Below, piece by piece: positions 1 through 4,988 of a stretch of 8,526 nt of DNA (its first letter is position 1; each line of letters opens with the position of its first letter). The stretch covers positions 1-8,526 of the forward strand of contig JAPLHM010000027.1 of NCBI GenBank assembly GCA_026389635.1, read 5' to 3'. The stretch comes from Chloroflexota bacterium. GTDB taxonomy: Bacteria > Chloroflexota > Dehalococcoidia > GIF9 > UBA5629. A program made the translations under genes and the position numbers. The notes beneath the pieces were generated by a model. That model was not told the DNA's origin, did no database searches, and worked only from the letters and a program-made list of their open reading frames with translations.

Positions 1-428
1 TTTACTACCCGCTGAGAATCTTCGAACGCTTTGAGTTCCGCTATATGAAAAAGATGATAGACGCATTTGCCGGCGAAGGGCTGATAACGGTCATGCATTT
101 CGACCAGGACTGGACGCTCAACCTGCCCTACCTCCTCGACCACCCGAAGAAAATGTGCGTCTGCGAGCTGGACAGCACCACGGATATCTTTAAGGCCAAG
201 GAAATACTCAAAAACCATATGTGCATCATGGGAGACGTTCCTGCCTCACTCAGCAGTATCGGCACACCCGAAGAGATGCAGGCCTATTGCGAAAAGCTGA
301 TCGACCATATCGGCAAAGGGAAGACGGGTTTCATCCTGAGCACAGGATGCACGATCCCGTCCGACACCAAATTTGAGAATTTCCAGGTTATGATCAATTC
401 CGTAAAGAACCATTTGCCGCAGGGATAA
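1..428 (+). CDS. URO-D / cobalamin-methyltransferase-like protein, C-terminal part (partial at left edge)
   Basis: The open frame is already running at the left edge (first full codon at base 3) and stops with TAA at 426-428, so only about 141 C-terminal residues are present. The ATG at 45 is internal, because the frame upstream reads sensibly as YYPLRIFERFEFRY. The end of the protein matches the uroporphyrinogen-decarboxylase fold: a GTPEEM turn, then GFILSTGCTIPSDTKFEN and a last helix. In this superfamily, MtaA/MtbA-type methyltransferases bind zinc through an H-x-C pair plus a late Cys. Here the pair appears as H-x-D (HFDQDW, bases 96-113), while the late Cys (STGC) is kept. A genuine heme-pathway HemE is therefore unlikely. 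A methyltransferase or other URO-D-like role in an anaerobe is more plausible, but the substrate is unknown. Family assignment is fairly secure; function is not. Confidence 0.85.
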   Translation, partial: YYPLRIFERFEFRYMKKMIDAFAGEGLITVMHFDQDWTLNLPYLLDHPKKMCVCELDSTTDIFKAKEILKNHMCIMGDVPASLSSIGTPEEMQAYCEKLIDHIGKGKTGFILSTGCTIPSDTKFENFQVMINSVKNHLPQG

Positions 429-535
429 ATATCAGGGGACTACAGCTATATGGCTAAGGTATACTCTTGTGACTGCAGATGATGGCGGATGACAATTGCT
501 TGGTTGCGAATTGATATGGGAAATCCCCCGGTTCA

Positions 536-544
536 TGCTATAAT
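536..544 (+). promoter_or_regulatory. Extended -10 promoter element for the acyl-CoA ligase gene
   Basis: TGCTATAAT (TG at 536-537, TATAAT at 539-544) is a perfect extended -10 match lying 52 nt before the ligase start codon. No good -35 sits at 17 bp (ATGGGA at 516-521 is poor; TTGATA at 511-516 is 22 bp away). Extended -10 promoters can work without a -35, so this is the best candidate for a separate ligase promoter. Judged by eye only. Confidence 0.55.
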
Positions 545-584
545 CGCTGCCAGCAGAAAGCCTGCGGATTAAAATTAAGAGACG

Positions 585-590
585 AGGAGG
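585..590 (+). promoter_or_regulatory. Shine-Dalgarno of the ligase gene
   Basis: AGGAGG ends 6 nt before the GTG at 597, which fixes that GTG as the start codon. The protein then begins MADYPWLNNYDKG, a usual N-terminus for this ligase group. Confidence 0.75.
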
Positions 591-596
591 TCCGAA

Positions 597-2291
597 GTGG
601 CTGACTATCCCTGGTTAAACAACTACGACAAAGGTGTGCCCCATACATTGGAACCATATCCTGACATCACGCTGCTGGACGTTATCAAGGAAAATGCAGT
701 CCAGGGTCCCGATAAAACCATGATCTGGTTTAAAGGCAATACCATATCCTATCAAAAGTTTGTTGAATATGTTGAGTTGCTGGCCAGGGCATTGGCCGGT
801 TCTGGCGTGAAAAAGGGTGACCGCGTCGCGCTGATGATGCCCAACAGTCCCCAGATAATCATAAGCCAATTTGCCGTATGGAGAGCGGGCGGTATTGCCG
901 CACAGGTCAACCCGCTGTACTCCGAGGAAGAGCTGATACATGCCCTCAAGGACTGCGGCGCCGAGACTGTAATAGTACTGACGCCCTTCTACAGCCAGGT
1001 TAAAAAGGTGCAGCCGCAAACGAATGTGAAGACGGTCATAGCCACCTCCATCAAGGAATACCTGAGCCCGTTCATGCGTGTCATGTTCACCCTTTTGATG
1101 GAAAAAAAACAGGGCCACAGAATCGAACTGCGGCCGGGCGACCTCTGGTTTCAAGAGATCATGCGGAAATATTCCAGGGCGCCGCTACCCCCCATTTCGG
1201 TTGGACCTCGGGATACAGCCCTGATCCTTTTCAGCGGAGGCACAACCGGCACCCCCAAAGGAGTTATGCACTCGCATCGCGGCATCGTTATGAACGCTAT
1301 GCAAATCCGCGCCTGGTGCTCGCCGATACTGAAGGGCTGGGTCGATAAAGCCGTTTTGCTGATGCCCATATTCCACGGCGCGGGCAACTGGATACTGATC
1401 TCAACCATCGTGAACCCGCCGGTGCCGATAGTGCTCATACCCAACCCCCGCGATATCAAGGATCTGCTGGCCACCTTTAAGAAAACCCGCCCGACATTTT
1501 TCCCGGGGGTTGCCACTCTTTTCATCGCGCTTATGAACCATCCCGATGTCAAGTCCGGCAAGATAGATTTCAGCAATCTAAAAATGTGTATAACAGCCGC
1601 AGCGCCGCTGCTGGTAGAGACCAAGAAAAGCTGGGAAACCCTGACCGGGGGCAGGATCGTAGAAGCCTACGGGCTTTCGGAATCGGGCATACTGGTCATG
1701 GGTCCCGTGGTGGGGAAGTGGAAGGAGGGTTCGGTAGGCATGCCCACACCTGACGTTGTCATGAAGATCGTCGATATCGACACGGGCACACAGGATTTGA
1801 AAACGGGGGAGGACGGCGAAATCATCGTAAAGGCCCCGCACCTCATGCAGGGTTACTGGCAGCGGCCCGAAGCCACCGCCGAGATATTCCGCGGAGAGTG
1901 GCAGTATACCGGGGATATCGGCCATCTTGACGAGGACGGGTATCTCTTTATCACATCCCGCAAGAAAGAGCTGATCAAACCCAGCGGGCACCAGGTCTAC
2001 CCCGGTGAGGTTGAAGAGGTAATTATGCAGCATCCGGCAGTGCTGGAGGTTAGCGTAGCCGGCGTCAGGGACGATATACAGGGAGAGGCAGTAAAGGCCT
2101 GGATAGTGCTGAAGCCTGACAGGGCATGTACGCTACAGGAAATACAGGCCTTCTGTAAGGAGCGGCTAACGGCGTATAAAGTGCCAAAGCATGTGGAGTT
2201 CAGGGCCGATTTGCCCAAGTCCATGGTCGGGAAGGTGATGCGCCGCTTACTGCAGGAAGAAGAGACAGCCAAACAGAAAGAGAAAAAGTAG
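597..2291 (+). CDS. Acyl-CoA ligase / AMP-dependent synthetase (fatty-acid- or aryl-CoA-ligase-like)
   Basis: A 564-residue protein of the ANL adenylating superfamily, which activates a carboxylic acid with ATP to an acyl-AMP and then transfers it to CoA. The motifs occur in order: the phosphate-binding loop LFSGGTTGTPKG (residues 211-222), A5 EAYGLSES (356-363), A7 YTGD with the ribose-binding Asp440, the hinge region SRKKELIKPSGHQVYPGE (454-471), and the C-terminal catalytic lysine in SMVGKVMRR (Lys546). Length is normal for long-chain-type ligases, and no signal peptide or membrane segment is apparent. The start is GTG 597, set by AGGAGG 6 nt upstream; an extended -10 precedes it. The gene is followed by a roughly 325-nt spacer, so it is probably transcribed separately from the oxidoreductase operon downstream. 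The acid cannot be predicted: fatty, aromatic and alicyclic acids are all possible. A role in feeding a CoA ester to the neighbouring Mo enzyme is inference. Confidence 0.95.
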   Translation: MADYPWLNNYDKGVPHTLEPYPDITLLDVIKENAVQGPDKTMIWFKGNTISYQKFVEYVELLARALAGSGVKKGDRVALMMPNSPQIIISQFAVWRAGGIAAQVNPLYSEEELIHALKDCGAETVIVLTPFYSQVKKVQPQTNVKTVIATSIKEYLSPFMRVMFTLLMEKKQGHRIELRPGDLWFQEIMRKYSRAPLPPISVGPRDTALILFSGGTTGTPKGVMHSHRGIVMNAMQIRAWCSPILKGWVDKAVLLMPIFHGAGNWILISTIVNPPVPIVLIPNPRDIKDLLATFKKTRPTFFPGVATLFIALMNHPDVKSGKIDFSNLKMCITAAAPLLVETKKSWETLTGGRIVEAYGLSESGILVMGPVVGKWKEGSVGMPTPDVVMKIVDIDTGTQDLKTGEDGEIIVKAPHLMQGYWQRPEATAEIFRGEWQYTGDIGHLDEDGYLFITSRKKELIKPSGHQVYPGEVEEVIMQHPAVLEVSVAGVRDDIQGEAVKAWIVLKPDRACTLQEIQAFCKERLTAYKVPKHVEFRADLPKSMVGKVMRRLLQEEETAKQKEKK

Positions 2292-2292
2292 A

Positions 2293-2460
2293 TTAACCCC
2301 GTAACTTGAATACCTTCAACCTGGTTTTCCACGCGATAAGATCAAAATGCCGATCGCAGTGGAGCAGTTCTAAGCTATTTTCAATAGCCAGTAAAGCAAT
2401 ATAGGCGTCTGGCAGTGGTACGTTTGTTCCCTGTTGAAATAGCTGGTTGGTAAAATAGCC
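2293..2460 (-). pseudogene. C-terminal remnant of a VapC-like PIN-domain toxin
   Basis: Reading the minus strand from 2460 down to a TAA at 2295-2293 gives 55 residues. They contain LPDAYIALLAIENSLELLH followed by CDRHFDLIAWKTRLKV. This is the end of a PIN-domain ribonuclease: the D-x-x-IA-x-LA-x-E helix with a metal-binding Asp (residue 18 of the fragment), then the C/R-D-R-x-F-D motif with another acidic ligand (residue 36). VapC proteins are normally about 130 residues, so more than half is missing. An in-frame TGA (2463-2461) stands directly before the fragment, there is no start codon within it, and the PIN N-terminal motif is not visible upstream. No VapB antitoxin is present. The remnant stops 1 nt from the convergent ligase stop codon. 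It is a dead toxin-antitoxin relic, probably cut by a deletion or insertion next to the G-rich block. Confidence 0.75.
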
Positions 2461-2465
2461 TCAAA

Positions 2466-2514
2466 ATGGGGGGACGGAGGGTGCACCATGCCCGGCGGGC
2501 CCGGAGGGGTCATG
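2466..2514. other. G-rich block at the broken end of the PIN remnant
   Basis: This stretch has six consecutive Gs (2468-2473) followed by further short G runs (2479-2481, 2497-2499, 2506-2509) and a small palindrome GCCCGGCGGGC (2490-2500). Its composition is sharply different from the AT-richer DNA on both sides. It begins just upstream (in PIN orientation) of the stop that truncates the PIN fragment. It may be an inserted dispersed repeat or a structure-forming tract. No coding function is recognised; the minus-strand reading is a low-complexity Pro/Gly string. Confidence 0.35.
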
Positions 2515-2527
2515 TAAAAAATACGCC

Positions 2528-2556
2528 TTGAGAGATTGAACATATCAGGCTATACT
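2528..2556 (+). promoter_or_regulatory. Sigma70-type promoter of the diaphorase/Mo-enzyme operon
   Basis: TTGAGA (2528-2533) and TATACT (2551-2556) are separated by exactly 17 bp, each one mismatch from consensus. They lie upstream of the first operon gene, leaving a leader of roughly 50 nt. The -10 is embedded in a perfect dyad, GCTATACTATAGC (2549-2561), which could be an operator or chance. Confidence 0.6.
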
Positions 2557-2605
2557 ATAGCGGTTAATATATGTGGCGGCTGCCAGGCGGTTAAATCTAT
2601 TCTTT

Positions 2606-2609
2606 GAGG
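2606..2609 (+). promoter_or_regulatory. Shine-Dalgarno deciding the HoxU-like start
   Basis: GAGG lies only 1 nt from the ATG at 2611 but 7 nt from the in-frame ATG at 2617. The second ATG is therefore the better start, giving MGNVNIIIDGKK. Confidence 0.55.
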
Positions 2610-2616
2610 TATGCAG

Positions 2617-3264
2617 ATGGGTAATGTCAATATCATCATAGATGGGAAAAAGGTCAGGGTACGTGAAGGTTCTACTATCCTTGAGGCAGCGGAAGCGGGC
2701 GGCATCACCATCCCTACGTTCTGCAATATCAAGGGTCTGCTCCCCACAGGGGTTTGCCGTGTATGCGTGGTGGAGGTGCAGGGCTCAAAAACGCTGGTCG
2801 GGTCCTGCCATACACCTGCCACCGAGGGCATGCTGGTTTTCACACGTACTCCCAGGGTGGTGGCCACGCGCAAGGTCATAGTGGAACTGATGCTGACGGG
2901 GCATAGCGGTGACTGTGTGAACGATCCCAACGCGGAGAACTGCAAGCTGCACAACTTAGCCTCGGATTACGAGGTGGGCGCCCCCCGTTTCAATGTCAAA
3001 ACGCCGCGTTTCTACCCTGCCGAGGAATCCAACCCGTATGTTAGGAGGGACCTTTCCAAGTGCATCCTCTGCCGCAAATGTGTCAAGGCCTGCCAGGACC
3101 TTGCCCGTAAAAACGTGCTGAGCATAGGCTACCGCGGGTTCAGGTCAAAGGTGGTCAGCGGCTTCGACGAGGCACTCACAACAGAAGCCTGCCGGGATTG
3201 CCTGATCTGCATCGAGCACTGTCCCACGGGGGCGCTGGCCAAACCGGTCCAAATCCGAGTATAG
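2617..3264 (+). CDS. HoxU / NuoG-N-terminal-like iron-sulfur protein (diaphorase small subunit)
   Basis: A 215-residue electron-transfer subunit (217 if the ATG at 2611 is used), matching in size HoxU of NAD-reducing hydrogenases or the N-terminal part of NuoG and Fe-hydrogenase. A plant-type 2Fe-2S domain has Cys36-x10-Cys47-x2-Cys50-x13-Cys64. Next is the position of the His-ligated 4Fe-4S cluster, normally H-x3-C-x2-C-x5-C; here it reads His96, Cys100, Asp103, Cys109, so the middle Cys is Asp. Then come two ferredoxin-type 4Fe-4S motifs, Cys149/152/155/159 and Cys192/195/198/202. There is no molybdopterin or H-cluster domain after these. It would wire electrons from the flavin subunit to a partner enzyme. 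It is first in the operon, 16 nt before the HoxE-like gene. Family call is strong; the exact partner is inferred from position. Confidence 0.92.
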   Translation: MGNVNIIIDGKKVRVREGSTILEAAEAGGITIPTFCNIKGLLPTGVCRVCVVEVQGSKTLVGSCHTPATEGMLVFTRTPRVVATRKVIVELMLTGHSGDCVNDPNAENCKLHNLASDYEVGAPRFNVKTPRFYPAEESNPYVRRDLSKCILCRKCVKACQDLARKNVLSIGYRGFRSKVVSGFDEALTTEACRDCLICIEHCPTGALAKPVQIRV

Positions 3265-3280
3265 AAGGGGGCATGCAGAG

Positions 3281-3721
3281 ATGAGTGATAAGAAAAAGAC
3301 AACCAAGGGCGCTGAATCCACCGCGGGACTGTTGCCCGGGCTTAAATCAGAGGTAGAGCAAAAGGATTACCTTTCTAAGGAGACCATGGCCGCGGTGGCT
3401 GGGCAGACGGGCCTTACTCTTAACTCAGTTTACGGGGTGGCCTCGTTTTATGCTTACCTGCCCGTATCCCCGGTGGGCAAGAATGTAATCAAGGTGTGCA
3501 GTTGTCTGCCCTGCGAGATGAAGGACGTTCCCGCGGTAGTGGAGGGCATCGGCAGGGAGATAGCCATAGGTCCCGGCCAGACGACTCCCGACGGAAAATT
3601 CACGCTGGAGTTGGTCAGTTGCATGGGGGCCTGCGACCAGGCGCCGGCTATGATGATAAACGATAAACTGTACGGGGACCTGACGGCCGAGAAGATAGCC
3701 GGGATACTCAAATCCTATTGA
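3281..3721 (+). CDS. HoxE / NuoE-like thioredoxin-fold 2Fe-2S subunit
   Basis: A 146-residue protein of the 24-kDa complex I subunit family. A helical N-terminal part includes LTLNSVYGVASFYAYL (residues 45-60), the usual approach to the thioredoxin-like domain. The 2Fe-2S ligands are all present: Cys73-x4-Cys78 (in VCSCLPCEM) and Cys114-x3-Cys118 (in SCMGACDQAP). An extra Cys75 lies between the first pair. The first 25 or so residues are Lys/Thr/Ser-rich and look disordered, so the conserved part is a little shorter than a usual NuoE. The protein would sit beside the FMN subunit and carry the off-path cluster seen in complex I and, in bifurcating enzymes, help gate electron flow. The start ATG follows AGAAGGGG by 10 nt. 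It ends 13 nt before the HoxF-like start. Confidence 0.93.
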   Translation: MSDKKKTTKGAESTAGLLPGLKSEVEQKDYLSKETMAAVAGQTGLTLNSVYGVASFYAYLPVSPVGKNVIKVCSCLPCEMKDVPAVVEGIGREIAIGPGQTTPDGKFTLELVSCMGACDQAPAMMINDKLYGDLTAEKIAGILKSY

Positions 3722-3722
3722 C

Positions 3723-3728
3723 AGGAGG
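3723..3728 (+). promoter_or_regulatory. Shine-Dalgarno deciding the HoxF-like start
   Basis: AGGAGG directly abuts the ATG at 3729 (no spacer) but is 6 nt from the in-frame GTG at 3735. GTG 3735 is therefore the likely start, trimming two residues. Confidence 0.65.
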
Positions 3729-3734
3729 ATGTTA

Positions 3735-4988
3735 GTGGCGGAAAAACGCATTGTATTGAGAAACTGCGGGGTCGTCGATCCGCAGGACATTGAGTCTTAT
3801 CTCAAGGCAGGGGGCTTCAAGGCTTACGAGAAAGCGCGCCGGATGAAGCCCAGGGCCATTGTCGAGGAAGTCAAGCGGTCGGGTCTGACAGGCCGCGGCG
3901 GGGCCGGTTTCAGCTGCGGCCTCAAGTGGGAGATGGCATTAAATGCCAGGGGAGGGCAGAAGTATCTTATCTGCAACGCGGACGAGGGGGAGGTGGGCGC
4001 ATTTAAGGATAAATATATACTCTCCCGCGACCCCTTCGGACTGATCGAGGGGATGCTCATAGCGGGCCTGGCCATAGGCGCCCCACAGGCCTATATTTAT
4101 CTGAGGAACGAGTACCATTCGCTCAACAGCCTGCTTGGCTCTGCTATTGAGCAGGCCAGGGCAAAAGGCTATTTGAAGGAGACAGATATCCAGTTATTCG
4201 AAGGGGCCGGCGCCTACGTGTGCGGCGAGGAGTCGGCGCTCATGAATTCCATCGAGGGACAGAGGGGTGAATCGCGTTATAAACCGCCCTACCCGGCGGC
4301 GCGTGGGCTGTGGAACATGCCAACCATCATTAATAACGTCGAGACGCTGATGAACGTTCCCCACATCATCAATAAAGGAGCCGGCTGGTTCAGCGACATG
4401 GGTACCGGCAGGAGCAAAGGCACCAGGGTATTCAGCGTCAGCGGCGATGTCAGCAGGCCCGGGGTCTACGAGTTGGAGATGGGGAGTCCTCTGAAAGAGC
4501 TGGTTGTGGACCTGGCCGGAGCCGGGGAGATAAAGGCGATTCAAATAGGTGGGGCGAGCGGCAATATTATCCCCGGGTACATGACCGATACGCCGCTGTC
4601 GCACGAAACATTTTTAGGATCGGGAGCAGTGGTGGTATTCAATCCGACACGGGACATCATCGACATCGTGTACAGCGATATGCGTTTCCTCAACGAGGAG
4701 TCCTGCGGGAAATGCACGCCCTGCCGCGAGGGAACCGAGGTCATGCTCGAGATACTGGGACGTTTGAAGCAGGGAGAGGGCAGGGATAGGGATGTAAACA
4801 CGTTGGAGGAATTAGCCAGGGTGATGGCCGCGGCATCGCTGTGCGGCCTGGGGCAGGCGGCAGCAGTGCCCGTGCTGGATTCACTGCGTTATTTTTACAA
4901 CGAGTACATCGACAGGATCGGCCAGTCGCACTTCCTGCGGAGCTATCTCGGCGGTGAACTGACTAAATCGAAGGAGGGTATAAGATGA
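3735..4988 (+). CDS. HoxF / NuoF-like NADH-binding FMN and 4Fe-4S flavoprotein
   Basis: A 417-residue flavoprotein of the NuoF/HoxF family, the site where NAD(H) exchanges a hydride with FMN. Visible motifs: GRGGAGF (residues 53-59, nucleotide/FMN loop), CNADEGEVGAFKD (from about 80; most relatives have Pro where Val87 stands), GAYVCGEESAL, PTIINNVETL, and the 4Fe-4S ligands Cys324/327/330 in ESCGKCTPCREG with Cys370 in SLCGLGQ. It lacks both the N-terminal NuoE-like fusion of some HoxF proteins and the C-terminal ferredoxin domain of HndC/HydB-type bifurcating subunits, so it is close to plain NuoF in length. The GTG start is chosen because AGGAGG lies 6 nt before it. Its TGA overlaps the ATG of the Mo-subunit gene (ATGA), which implies translational coupling and one functional complex. 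NADH rather than NADPH is the family default; not proven here. Confidence 0.93.
   Translation: MAEKRIVLRNCGVVDPQDIESYLKAGGFKAYEKARRMKPRAIVEEVKRSGLTGRGGAGFSCGLKWEMALNARGGQKYLICNADEGEVGAFKDKYILSRDPFGLIEGMLIAGLAIGAPQAYIYLRNEYHSLNSLLGSAIEQARAKGYLKETDIQLFEGAGAYVCGEESALMNSIEGQRGESRYKPPYPAARGLWNMPTIINNVETLMNVPHIINKGAGWFSDMGTGRSKGTRVFSVSGDVSRPGVYELEMGSPLKELVVDLAGAGEIKAIQIGGASGNIIPGYMTDTPLSHETFLGSGAVVVFNPTRDIIDIVYSDMRFLNEESCGKCTPCREGTEVMLEILGRLKQGEGRDRDVNTLEELARVMAAASLCGLGQAAAVPVLDSLRYFYNEYIDRIGQSHFLRSYLGGELTKSKEGIR

Noticed and set aside
460..465. TATACT as a second promoter -10 in the spacer after the URO-D gene
   Set aside because: There is no acceptable -35 at 16-18 bp and no extended TG, so the 536-544 element is much better.
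493..513. Imperfect dyad CAATTGC...GCGAATTG upstream of the ligase promoter, as an operator
   Set aside because: The arms do not align without a gap, and there is no second copy or known consensus to support it.
615..1154. Long minus-strand open frame of 179 codons within the ligase gene
   Set aside because: It is antisense to a fully motif-supported gene and has no recognisable domain; it is a shadow frame from GC-biased codons.
2374..2388. GCTATT-TTC-AATAGC hairpin after the ligase gene, as a terminator
   Set aside because: The stem is only 6 bp, AT-rich and lacks a following T tract; it lies inside the PIN remnant coding sequence and is probably incidental.
2611..2616. ATG at 2611 as the HoxU-like start
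   Set aside because: The GAGG ribosome-binding site is only 1 nt from it; ATG 2617 has normal 7-nt spacing.
3729..3734. ATG at 3729 as the HoxF-like start
   Set aside because: AGGAGG touches this ATG with no spacer; GTG 3735 has normal 6-nt spacing.
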